Below are positions 6,939 through 13,472 of a stretch of 17,790 nucleotides of DNA, in pieces. Source of the DNA: an uncultured Collinsella sp. GTDB lineage: Bacteria > Actinomycetota > Coriobacteriia > Coriobacteriales > Coriobacteriaceae. The notes beneath the pieces are model-generated. The model had not been told where the DNA came from. It saw only the letters and a list, made by a program, of their open reading frames with translations, and searched no databases. The stretch's first letter is position 1. Every line of letters begins with the position of its first letter. The DNA lies in contig CAAETD010000022.1 of the NCBI GenBank assembly GCA_900758885.1, positions 1-17,790 of the forward strand. The letters are read 5' to 3'. Both the position numbers and the translations under genes were made by a program.

Positions 6939-8240
6939 ATGGACGAAAAGCAATCTTTTGAGAATTTCTTCGAATCAATTTCGCTTGATTCATTGAGTGA
7001 GTATCAATCGTCGATTGAGTCATTGACGAAATTATTGAACAAAAAATACTACGATTTGGATTCTGTCGATGATCATTGTCTTGTGGTTGGATCAGTTGGT
7101 CGGCAAACTGCTGTTTCCGAAACTAGCGATCTTGACCTTTTGTTTGTACTGCCGCAGGAAGTTTATACGAGATTCAATGCCTATGACTCTAATGGGCAGT
7201 CGGCGCTTCTCCAAGAAGTCAAAAAAACAATTAAAAGCCGTTACCCCAAGACTGACATAAAAGGTGACGGACAAGCTGTAGTGATTAACTTCACAGATAG
7301 GTTTTATTCGATTGATTTGGTTCCTGCTTTTGAGCAGGACGACGGATCGTTCAAATATCCCGATTCAAATGATGGTGGGTCTTGGAAAAAGACGGATCCT
7401 ATTCCTGAGCAAGATGCCTGTTCTACTCTATTTGAAAAGACCGATGGAGATGGCAAAAGGCTCTGCAATGCTTTAAGGGTTTGGAAAAATACTCTCGGAT
7501 TCCATTTCAAGGGACTGCTCATCGATACTCTTGTTAATAATTTTTACAGCCAGGATGACCGCTCAGGTGAACCTTATGATCTTTTGGCTGATCTCTTTGA
7601 ATTTCTGTCCGAGCAAGATCGCGAACAATCATTTTGGCATGCCCTGGGTAGTAACCAGCAGGTTACAAATGATGATGGCGGGGCGTTTGTGCCAAAAGCC
7701 AAGAAAGCTCATGGAAAACTAATCGATGCCACTAGCTCTGATGAAAAAGAGCAAGCTCTCATTGATTTATTTGGAAAGTCATTCTCCGACGCTGTTGTCG
7801 ATGGTTCTTCCGATAGTGAAGAAGCCCAATTTGCTTCCAAGTATGGCGTGGCCATTGAGGAGCGATTTGTCGAGGATATATTTAAGGTTGACATTCGTCG
7901 TTCGATGGATATTGATTGCGAAGTTATACAGCGTGGATTTAGACCCTCATTACTTAGGGATATGTTGTCTAGGCATTGTCCTTTGCTACGAAGGCGTTCG
8001 CTTCACTTCTTTGTTGTCAATGCTGCTTCTTTTAGAGATTGCGTTTTTTACTGGAAAGTTCGCAACTGCGGTGAAGCTGCATTTCAGAGAAACTGCATCC
8101 GAGGCGAAATTCAACGTGGCAATAAAGATGGCTTTCATGATGAGAAGACTGATTTTGTTGGCCCACATTATGTTGAGTGCTATGCGGTTAGGAGCGGCGT
8201 TTGTATAGCACGATCTAGAATTGAAGTTCCTATCAGTTAG
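6939..8240 (+). CDS. CD-NTase (SMODS) cyclic-nucleotide synthase of CBASS with AGS-C-like domain
   Basis: A 433-aa protein in the DNA polymerase beta-like nucleotidyltransferase fold. The catalytic signature is GSVGRQTAVSETSDLDLLF: Gly51-Ser52 and metal-binding Asp64/Asp66, with the third acid at Asp126 in YSIDLVPAF. All three acids are present, so it should be active. The middle is helical (OAS-like). The last ~90 residues (343-433), with WKVRNCGEAAFQRNCIRGEI, HDEKTDFVGPHYVECY and CIARSRIEVPI, fit the AGS-C (adenylyl/guanylyl and SMODS C-terminal sensor) domain as I remember it. The start follows a GAAGGGA site. It is co-transcribed with the SLATT effector and lacks the Cap2/Cap3 partners, so it is a minimal two-gene (type I-like) CBASS. 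The nucleotide product cannot be predicted. Confidence 0.88.
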   Translation: MDEKQSFENFFESISLDSLSEYQSSIESLTKLLNKKYYDLDSVDDHCLVVGSVGRQTAVSETSDLDLLFVLPQEVYTRFNAYDSNGQSALLQEVKKTIKSRYPKTDIKGDGQAVVINFTDRFYSIDLVPAFEQDDGSFKYPDSNDGGSWKKTDPIPEQDACSTLFEKTDGDGKRLCNALRVWKNTLGFHFKGLLIDTLVNNFYSQDDRSGEPYDLLADLFEFLSEQDREQSFWHALGSNQQVTNDDGGAFVPKAKKAHGKLIDATSSDEKEQALIDLFGKSFSDAVVDGSSDSEEAQFASKYGVAIEERFVEDIFKVDIRRSMDIDCEVIQRGFRPSLLRDMLSRHCPLLRRRSLHFFVVNAASFRDCVFYWKVRNCGEAAFQRNCIRGEIQRGNKDGFHDEKTDFVGPHYVECYAVRSGVCIARSRIEVPIS

Positions 8241-8363
8241 CTCAAAGCACGAATTGCGTTCTTTGATCTGGTTTGATTATCGCCCAGCTGGGTCGATAAG
8301 CGTCGCTGTAAGATGTTCTCAGTGATATAGCCGTCGTGGACTCTACGTGAGGCGATGACAAAG

Positions 8364-8398
8364 AAGGGTCGTTGTTCGGTTTTCCGGCAACGGCCCTT
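8364..8398 (+). terminator. Strong hairpin, likely terminator of the CBASS operon
   Basis: AAGGGTCGTTG (8364-8374) pairs with CAACGGCCCTT (8388-8398) over 11 bp with one G-U, and the loop can close further with CGG/CCG around a TTTT tetraloop. It lies 124 bases after the CD-NTase stop and is followed by TTTGACGTTT, a broken U-rich tail. Termination is the likely role; the distance from the stop codon leaves room for other functions. Confidence 0.5.
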
Positions 8399-8407
8399 TG
8401 ACGTTTC

Positions 8408-8430
8408 CGCGACAACTGGATGTTGTCGCG
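8408..8430 (+). repeat. Perfect 9-bp inverted repeat (hairpin)
   Basis: CGCGACAAC (8408-8416) and GTTGTCGCG (8422-8430) form a perfect stem with loop TGGAT, 9 bases after the previous hairpin. No U-run follows. The first ATG of the downstream ORF (8420) falls in this loop, which makes that ATG an unlikely start. The stem could be a second terminator arm, a protein-binding palindrome, or part of a small structured RNA. Confidence 0.6.
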
Positions 8431-8866
8431 GGCTATCCGCAATTACTTTGCGCCATTTTACGGGGACTATTGTGGAACGAGATTACTTAATACTAACCGC
8501 GTCTTTTGCGATGTTCTGGAATTTGAGGAAAGGCAGCGCTACGGTTTGCGTCCAATGACGGTTTCTGTGACCGGTTCGATATGTGCCATCGAGCTTGGAT
8601 GGCTTTCTGGAGAGTACTGTTATTGGTCCGATTACAATACAGTTGTATCCTGCCTGAGTGAAAATGATGCCAATGGCGCTAAACTGGTCAGCAAAAATGA
8701 TGTGAATAAAACTCGGATAACCGAGACGACCTCAAGGCTTAAGGAGCAAGGTGTTTCCGTTCTTGAGGCCAAGTATGTGCCCGGCGCTTCGGCGACCATC
8801 GTGTGTATTGGCGATTCCTCTAAGATTTCGAGTACAGCCGGTAGTGACTGGATAGTTGTTGGCTAG
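8420..8866 (+). CDS. Hypothetical protein or gene remnant, up to 148 aa
   Basis: An open frame between CBASS and the retron that I cannot assign. A TGA at 8399 bounds it upstream. The first ATG (8420) lies inside a hairpin and has no ribosome site; a TTG at 8546 or ATG at 8555 (MTVSVTGSICAIELGW) is no better supported, with only a distant GAGGAAAGG about 12 bases before the TTG. The protein has no membrane span or signal. Its C-terminal half (RLKEQGVSVLEAKYVPG, then TIVCIGDSSKISS) could be an alpha/beta fold, which is guesswork. Base composition matches the neighbouring defence genes. It may be a truncated 3' end of a lost gene. From its stop to the retron RNA (8867-9118) I see no gene. Confidence 0.35.
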   Translation: MLSRAIRNYFAPFYGDYCGTRLLNTNRVFCDVLEFEERQRYGLRPMTVSVTGSICAIELGWLSGEYCYWSDYNTVVSCLSENDANGAKLVSKNDVNKTRITETTSRLKEQGVSVLEAKYVPGASATIVCIGDSSKISSTAGSDWIVVG

Positions 8867-9100
8867 GGGATTTAACTCCGCTTTTTGCAAATATTGAAAT
8901 CGCTTTTGTGGACAGGGCGCATAAATGTGACGTTCACTTGATGATGGAACTTGGTACAACGTTGCGGCTCTGCTGATGTTTGATTTGGGTCTGGTTTAGG
9001 ACTGTCGCTATTTGTGGTGACGACAAATATAGTCAAGGGCGAGTGCGTATGTCTGCCATGGTATTTAAAGACGGCCAATATCAAGCCTAAGACACATATT

Positions 9101-9111
9101 GATGGTAAAGT
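9101..9111 (+). promoter_or_regulatory. Possible extended -10 promoter of the retron
   Basis: TGGTAAAGT at 9103-9111 reads as an extended -10 (TGn plus TAAAGT). Counting about 7 bases on gives a start near 9118, at the edge of the a1 arm of the retron RNA, which fits a retron transcript beginning with msr. There is no convincing -35 box, so the assignment leans on position. Confidence 0.3.
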
Positions 9112-9118
9112 TACTTGA

Positions 9119-9286
9119 GACAAGGTCGCAGCTAGTCATTGATTGCCCCGATTGGAGCAAGTCCTCTGTTAAAGATGGACTGAGACGTTTTTACCAATTC
9201 GGGTCCGTGCATATGGTCATTCCATAGTCACGGACCCGAAACCGTGCCTACGGAATGACCATATGCACGGACTGTGCGGCCTTGTC
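9119..9286 (+). ncRNA. Retron msr-msd RNA (type II-A, Ec86/St85-like)
   Basis: Delimited by a 12-bp a1/a2 pairing: 9119-9130 with 9275-9286 (GACAAGGTCGCA with TGCGGCCTTGTC, one G-U). Directly after a1 comes GCTAG, so G9131 is the candidate branching guanosine from which the 2',5'-linked DNA would be primed. The msr part has two hairpins: 9143-9160 (TTGC.CC with GG.GCAA, GATT loop) and 9160-9181 (AGTCCTCT with AGA.GGACT). The msd is a perfect 21-bp stem, 9203-9223 with 9252-9272, ending two bases before a2; cDNA synthesis would begin about 9272-9274. The order a1, branch G, msr hairpins, long msd stem, a2, then effector and RT genes is that of known retrons. The effector ATG lies 20 bases after a2. 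Confidence 0.88.
9203..9272 (+). repeat. msd inverted repeat with a competing internal palindrome
   Basis: Two overlapping inverted repeats occur within the msd. The outer one is the perfect 21-bp stem (9203-9223 with 9252-9272). The second pairs TTCGGGTCCGTG (9198-9209) with CACGGACCCGAA (9229-9240), a perfect 12-bp stem. They share bases 9203-9209, so they cannot form together in full. A CCGTGC/GCACGG pair (9242-9247 with 9265-9270) could accompany the second fold. Confidence 0.8.
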
Positions 9287-9306
9287 CTTATTGGAATCGA
9301 GGTGCA

Positions 9307-10240
9307 ATGCTCTGCGACTGTATCAGTAAAACTGATTTGAATATTCTTAGAAATCATCTGAGGGTTAATCGTGACGTTAATAAACTGCCCTTGTTTATCT
9401 TTCCCTGCGGCGGTGACCAGAGCCTGTATTCCTCTCGACGTTTCTTTAGAGCTTATGTGTCCAACAATCACACCAAGGCTTTAAAAAAACGTTTTTTGTC
9501 TTACTGCCGAAGACGTAGCGGCGGAAATGGACGGTTCGAGACTTAATTTACTTCAGCAAGAGGCCATGCTTGCCGACATATCTGACTGGATATTGATTTT
9601 TGCAGAGAGCTGTGGATCTTTTTGCGAGTTGGGTGCTTTCTCCGCTTTGCCTCATGCTGCTTGGATTACCTCTGTTGCTGTTGGAAAGCAATATAAGGGC
9701 TCTCGGAGCTTCTTGATTGATGGGCCAGTGGAAGAAATAGCCACGGGCGACTCTTCGCTTAACAAAGTCTTTTACTTAGACTTAAATAACCCAATGTCTT
9801 CGCCTGACTTGTGCCGCTTTGTTTCTGAACTAAGACCCCTTATTGGTGTTAATGCTACTAAGCGGGGCAAGGCTAGCCAAAAGGCCGCTAGAAAGATGAT
9901 CAATCTAGACGAGTCCAAGATTAACGTGGGCTCGCTCGTCCATGAGTTACTTGATTTGCTTCAAATATTGGGCCCCATGTCGGAGACCGATTTACGAACG
10001 ATATACTGTGCGGCCAAAGGCTTCCGTGCTAGTAAGCTCATAATATTCTCGCCCATTTTAAATGCAGACATGAAAAATGCCGGCGTTCCGATATCTTGGT
10101 CGGATGTTTGCTGCATGATGAGAGCTACCGGTCTTGTTTCTAAAGTGAGATGCAATAGGGGTCCGGATTATCTGATTAAAAGCACGATCACCTTGATTCC
10201 TATTTCATGTTTAAGAGATACGAAGACCGAGATTTCTTAA
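9307..10240 (+). pseudogene. Retron effector (St85/Ec86 family: nucleoside deoxyribosyltransferase-like plus C-terminal domain), frameshifted
   Basis: One gene is split across two frames. Frame A runs from ATG 9307 (after GAGG, 4 bases upstream) through LPLFIFPCGGDQSLYSS; frame B carries LTAEDVAAEMDGSRLNLLQQ and ILIFAESCGSFCELGAFS to the TAA at 10240. Removing one base at the A7 run (9483-9489) or the T6 run (9492-9497) joins them into about 310 residues, close to the length I recall for the Ec86 effector (~307). Matching landmarks are FxCGGD, a PED-like AEDV, ESxGSFxELGAFS (Glu107 of the joined protein is the likely NDT-type catalytic acid) and SRSFLIDGPV. The C-terminal ~100 residues would be the winged-helix-like part. 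In type II-A retrons this protein is the toxin held in check by the RT-msDNA complex. As written, translation would end at 9546 unless the shift is corrected by slippage or is a sequence error. Confidence 0.85.
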
Positions 10241-10282
10241 ATATGAGGGCGCGGGTAATCCTTCGTAAGAGATCAATGGGGT

Positions 10283-11239
10283 ATGGAGGCGTTGCCGGTG
10301 TCTATTGCGGATAGAATTTGCTTCGACCTTGGAATGACAAATCGTCAGCTATTGGGCCTTGTAAGCTCAACGACAGATAGGTATCACTGTTTTTTTGCCG
10401 GTGGGAGAAAGATTGTTGCGCCTCGGCCAGATTTGAAGCTCGTCCAATGTTGGATTTCGGACTATATAAATACGGAGTTTGATATAGATCTTCCTTACGC
10501 TACAGCCTACGAAAAGGGCTCAAGTGTCTGCCGTAATGCCGGGCTCCATGTCAAGAACAGTCATTTTCTTCTGCTTGATATTTGCCATTTCTTTGAGTCC
10601 TGCACTCAGCAAATGGTCAGGAATCTGTTTTCAGGGGGAACGTATCGGTCGACAAACGCTGAATCTCGCTCGCGTCTTACTGCAGACGATGTCGATCTTC
10701 TCGTAGCTTTATCATGTTATCGGGGTTCTCTTGCAACGGGTTCTCCGTGTTCGCCCTTTATTGCCAATCGCATAATGGCTTCGTTTGACCATGAGATTGC
10801 AGCTAGACTAGGCGAAAGATTCGTCTACTCGCGATACTCTGACGATATCTGCATTTCATCAACTGAATGGATAGACTCTGCGGAGATTTTAGCTATTGTC
10901 GATGACCGCCTAAAGCAAAAGGGTTTTAATCTGAATAAGGACAAAACTCGCTGTTTTGGACGAGGGCACCTACGTAAAATCACGGGCATCTATCTCGACT
11001 GCGATGGCGTCCTTCGACTGGGGCCTCAAAGAAAAGCAGAGCTAAAGCGCTCCTTATACCAGGTGCTTATGCGCGAGTGCGATCGTAATCACGCCCATCG
11101 CGTTTTAGGCCACTTGAGCTTTTGTAAACAGGTTGAACCGGAGTATTGCAATGCACTTTTAGCTAAGTACGCGAGCTATGGTAAGGCTGTGTCTAGCGGA
11201 GGCGTTATGCCAGCGTTAGTGGAGCTCGCCTATGGGTAA
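10283..11239 (+). CDS. ret: Retron reverse transcriptase (type II-A)
   Basis: A 318-aa RT that makes msDNA from the upstream msr-msd RNA. Residues visible in order: N-terminal region ending KIVAPRPDLKLVQCWI; the retron-specific NAxxH motif as NAGLH at 85-89; RT motif A in LLLDICHFFES with catalytic Asp99; LATGSPCSPFIAN (150-162), equivalent to LPQGAPSSPKLAN of other retrons; the catalytic YSDD box at 185-188 inside YSRYSDDICIS; and region Y as KITGIYL (232-238), matching the VTG motif that recognises msr. Length matches the family (~320). ATG 10283 is the only start between the upstream in-frame stop and the conserved region; its ribosome site is weak, so expression may depend on read-through from the effector gene, which ends 42 bases before. 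A hairpin follows 7 bases after the stop. Confidence 0.93.
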   Translation: MEALPVSIADRICFDLGMTNRQLLGLVSSTTDRYHCFFAGGRKIVAPRPDLKLVQCWISDYINTEFDIDLPYATAYEKGSSVCRNAGLHVKNSHFLLLDICHFFESCTQQMVRNLFSGGTYRSTNAESRSRLTADDVDLLVALSCYRGSLATGSPCSPFIANRIMASFDHEIAARLGERFVYSRYSDDICISSTEWIDSAEILAIVDDRLKQKGFNLNKDKTRCFGRGHLRKITGIYLDCDGVLRLGPQRKAELKRSLYQVLMRECDRNHAHRVLGHLSFCKQVEPEYCNALLAKYASYGKAVSSGGVMPALVELAYG

Positions 11240-11246
11240 TTGTTAG

Positions 11247-11267
11247 GTGACCCTCTGTGGGGGTCAC
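11247..11267 (+). terminator. Hairpin directly after the retron RT gene
   Basis: GTGACCC (11247-11253) pairs with GGGTCAC (11261-11267) around a 7-nt loop, starting 7 bases after the RT stop codon. The downstream sequence (gtgacggttgttt) is only partly T-rich, so termination here may be incomplete; the stronger terminator lies at 11357-11395. Confidence 0.45.
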
Positions 11268-11311
11268 GTGACGGTTGTTTCGGTTAGCTTTTTGAACCAC
11301 TCTCGAATCGG

Positions 11312-11356
11312 TTGCATATTCTATATAGCAATATACAAAAGCTCTTTGGGAGCTTT
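11312..11356 (+). repeat. Two adjacent hairpins upstream of the strong terminator
   Basis: TTGCATATT (11312-11320) pairs with AATATACAA (11330-11338) with one mismatch, and AAAGCTC (11338-11344) pairs perfectly with GAGCTTT (11350-11356) around a TTTGG loop. They run head to tail into the terminator at 11357. The tight stacking suggests a structured 3' end of the retron transcript or a separate small RNA; no coding frame is evident here. Confidence 0.4.
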
Positions 11357-11395
11357 AAGGGTGACGCTTTCTGTTAGAGAGTGTCGCCCTTTTTT
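11357..11395 (+). terminator. Rho-independent terminator of the retron operon
   Basis: A 12-bp stem (AAGGGTGACGCT at 11357-11368 with AGTGTCGCCCTT at 11380-11391, two G-U pairs) is followed at once by a run of T (11390-11395). This is a textbook intrinsic terminator. It separates the retron transcript from the RloA/RloB unit, which has its own promoter downstream. Confidence 0.8.
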
Positions 11396-11502
11396 CATAC
11401 ATGTATTGTGTGACGTGCTAGCTAAACGCCATTCCGGCAATGGGATGGTCGAGTATGCTCGGTTTGGCACCGTGCGCCTGCTGTCATTGGTGTAGCAAGC
11501 AC

Positions 11503-11530
11503 TTGATTTAGTCTACTTAAAGTCTATAAT
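11503..11530 (+). promoter_or_regulatory. Sigma70-type promoter of the RloA-RloB unit
   Basis: TTGATT (11503-11508) and a perfect TATAAT (11525-11530) are separated by 16 bases. Transcription would start near 11537, giving a leader of about 48 bases before the chosen RloA start. It lies after the retron terminator, so RloA-RloB is an independent unit. Confidence 0.7.
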
Positions 11531-11584
11531 CAAAGAAATACTCTGATATATCTTTTCAAAATAATGAAAGGAATGTTGAGGACG

Positions 11585-12802
11585 ATGCTTTGCCAGTTCA
11601 CTTTCAGGAACTATAGATCCTATCGCGACGAGGCGGAGCTTTCCATGCAGGCGACGCCGATGAAGGAGTTCGAGCGCTCCCTCATAGTGTGTCCTGACGG
11701 GCAGGGCTTTCTACCGGTGGCCGCGGTGTATGGACCCAACGCTGGCGGTAAGTCTAACCTGCTCGAGGCTCTTGATTACGTTCGTTCGGCGGTAGCCAGA
11801 CCGATAAGACTGCTGTCTGCCAGTGCTGATACGGCAGAGGGTGATCGCCCTTCGATACCCCGTTGTTCTGCGTTTGAGTTCGATGATGTGTCTGCTGCCG
11901 AGCCCACCGAGTTCGAGCTCTATTACCGCGCGGGTGAGCATGAGTACCGCTATGTTCTGTCCGTGCACGCCGATGAGATCGTGTCCGAAGGGCTGTGGCG
12001 GCGTAAATTGGGAGCGTCGCGTACAGCGATGCTGTTCGAGCGCGAGGATACAAAGGTTGAACTCGGCCCCACACTGCGTAAGCTTGTGACGGCTGCGAGG
12101 TTCAACCCGAGCCTGCCGTACCTATCGTTCCTTTGCATCAACTTCGACGCACCGGTGGTCCAGGAGGCGGCCAGCTGGTTTCTTGACGCTGTGTTTCTCA
12201 ACTACAACAGTTCCTACTTAGAGCGGATGCTCGAGCAAATGCTCGACGAGGGTGACTCGCGTGAGGTCACGCGTTTCCTGCGCGCTGTTGATGTGCGTAT
12301 CGATGGCTTCAGAGTGGAGAGGGCGCCGGAATGGCGCGGCCAGCGCGTCTTCGTGAGGCACGAGGTGGGCGGCAAGACGTACGAGCTGCGTTTATCCGAG
12401 GAATCTGCCGGAACCCAGAAGCTCATGGGGTTGGCTGCGTATCTGATGACAGCGCTTGAGCGTGGTGGCACCGTTGTGGTAGACGAGCTCGACGCCAAAC
12501 TGCACCCGAAGCTTCTTCGCTATGTGATTCTGCTGTTTAAGGATCCTGAGGTCAACAAGAGTGGCGCGCAGCTCATCTTCTCGTCCCAGGATGTGTCAAC
12601 CATGCGAAACGATGTGTTCCGCCGTGACGAGATATGGTTCGCTGCGCGCGGCGAGGGGGAGGCGAGCCAACTGTGGTCTCTCGCCGACATCCACGAGGCA
12701 AACGGTAATCTGGTAAGCAAGAACGCGGCTTTCGACAAGCAATACCTGTCCGGTCGCTACGGCGCCGATCCGTATCTCACCCGCATCGAGGAGTGGGATT
12801 AA
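11585..12802 (+). CDS. rloA: RloA/AbiLi-type AAA ATPase
   Basis: A 405-aa protein. The ATG at 11585 (MLCQFTFRNYRSYRDE) is preferred over ATGs 12 and 21 bases earlier because GAGG sits 5 bases before it and family members usually begin at this 'F.F.NY.S..' strand. Walker A is GPNAGGKS at 50-57. The late part has an ABC-like signature in LSEESAGTQKLMGLA, then Walker B in GGTVVVDELDAKLHP, and a D-loop/switch region (LIFSSQDVSTM), all typical of SMC/ABC-like AAA_21 ATPases. Paired with RloB it matches AbiL (AbiLi/AbiLii) phage-resistance modules, where the ATPase probably senses infection and controls the nuclease-like partner (family-level inference). More GC-rich than the retron genes, nearer to the host flanks. 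RloB begins one base after the stop. Confidence 0.85.
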   Translation: MLCQFTFRNYRSYRDEAELSMQATPMKEFERSLIVCPDGQGFLPVAAVYGPNAGGKSNLLEALDYVRSAVARPIRLLSASADTAEGDRPSIPRCSAFEFDDVSAAEPTEFELYYRAGEHEYRYVLSVHADEIVSEGLWRRKLGASRTAMLFEREDTKVELGPTLRKLVTAARFNPSLPYLSFLCINFDAPVVQEAASWFLDAVFLNYNSSYLERMLEQMLDEGDSREVTRFLRAVDVRIDGFRVERAPEWRGQRVFVRHEVGGKTYELRLSEESAGTQKLMGLAAYLMTALERGGTVVVDELDAKLHPKLLRYVILLFKDPEVNKSGAQLIFSSQDVSTMRNDVFRRDEIWFAARGEGEASQLWSLADIHEANGNLVSKNAAFDKQYLSGRYGADPYLTRIEEWD

Positions 12803-12803
12803 C

Positions 12804-13472
12804 ATGGTGGCGAAGAAGTCGAAGGGTTGGCGTAGCGGCAAGCGAGAGGGCCGCTCGCGCATGGTTCAGATGACGCGTCATCTTGTAGTGAGCGAGGGTA
12901 AGGAGACCGAGCCTCGCTACTTTGAGGGTGTGCGTGCGGCGTTGGGCGCGGCGAACGAGCGTAAGGTTGCCATTGTCGTTAAGGGGACCGGCAAACACAC
13001 GCTTGACCTGCTTGACTTCGCCGTCGAACACTGCCGCTATGCGCCCGAGACGTTCGATCGCGTGTGGCTCGTGTATGACAAGGATGACTTCCCTGCGTCC
13101 GACTTTGACGCGATGGAGTGCAAGTGCAACGAGCTCTCTGATGGTTCGAGGACCTTCCATGCGTTGTGGTCCAACCCCTGCTTCGAGCTGTGGCCGCTTC
13201 TGCACTTTCGCTACACGACCGCGCATATGTCCGCGTCCGACTGCCAGCATGCCCTCGCGCAGGAGATGTCGAAGAACTTGGGCATCGAGTACCGCAAGAA
13301 CCTGGACGGGATGTTTAGGGCAGTGGATGATAGGCGAGGCGAAGCATTGCAGCGTGCTGGGCGCCTCGTCGCGTACCATAGGGAACTGGGTAACATTAAG
13401 CCATCTGTGCAAAACCCTGCAACTAAGGTGGGCGAAATCTTCGATGTAATCGGGCCGTATCTGGTTGGCTAG
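12804..13472 (+). CDS. rloB: RloB/AbiLii-family protein with TOPRIM-like fold
   Basis: A 222-aa protein with a basic N-terminus (KKSKGWRSGKREGRSR) followed by HLVVSEGKETEPRYFEG, whose Glu31 fits the TOPRIM acid, and VWLVYDKDDF with the DxD pair at Asp92/Asp94. These are the hallmarks of the RloB family, the presumed toxic or nuclease partner of RloA; the OLD/PARIS-type ATPase-TOPRIM pairs are analogous. FHALWSNPCFELWPLLHF is another conserved family stretch. The start codon comes one base after the RloA stop, so the genes are translationally coupled, which favours matched amounts of the two subunits. The target (tRNA, mRNA or DNA) cannot be read from the sequence. Confidence 0.85.
   Translation: MVAKKSKGWRSGKREGRSRMVQMTRHLVVSEGKETEPRYFEGVRAALGAANERKVAIVVKGTGKHTLDLLDFAVEHCRYAPETFDRVWLVYDKDDFPASDFDAMECKCNELSDGSRTFHALWSNPCFELWPLLHFRYTTAHMSASDCQHALAQEMSKNLGIEYRKNLDGMFRAVDDRRGEALQRAGRLVAYHRELGNIKPSVQNPATKVGEIFDVIGPYLVG

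Noticed and set aside
8872..9123. 83-codon minus-strand frame before the retron RNA
   Set aside because: No ribosome site, no motif, and its start falls at the a1 arm of the retron RNA; treated as chance.
9274..9306. ATG at 9274 as the start of the retron effector
   Set aside because: It lies at the end of the msd and would make the a2 arm coding; the ATG at 9307 comes after a2, has GAGG upstream and gives an N-terminus of the expected length.
12804..13472. Reading RloA/RloB as the PARIS (AriA/AriB) system
   Set aside because: The ATPase-TOPRIM logic is similar, but the small partner's N-terminus (basic stretch, then VVSEGKETEPRYFE) is that of RloB and not of the DUF4435 protein AriB.
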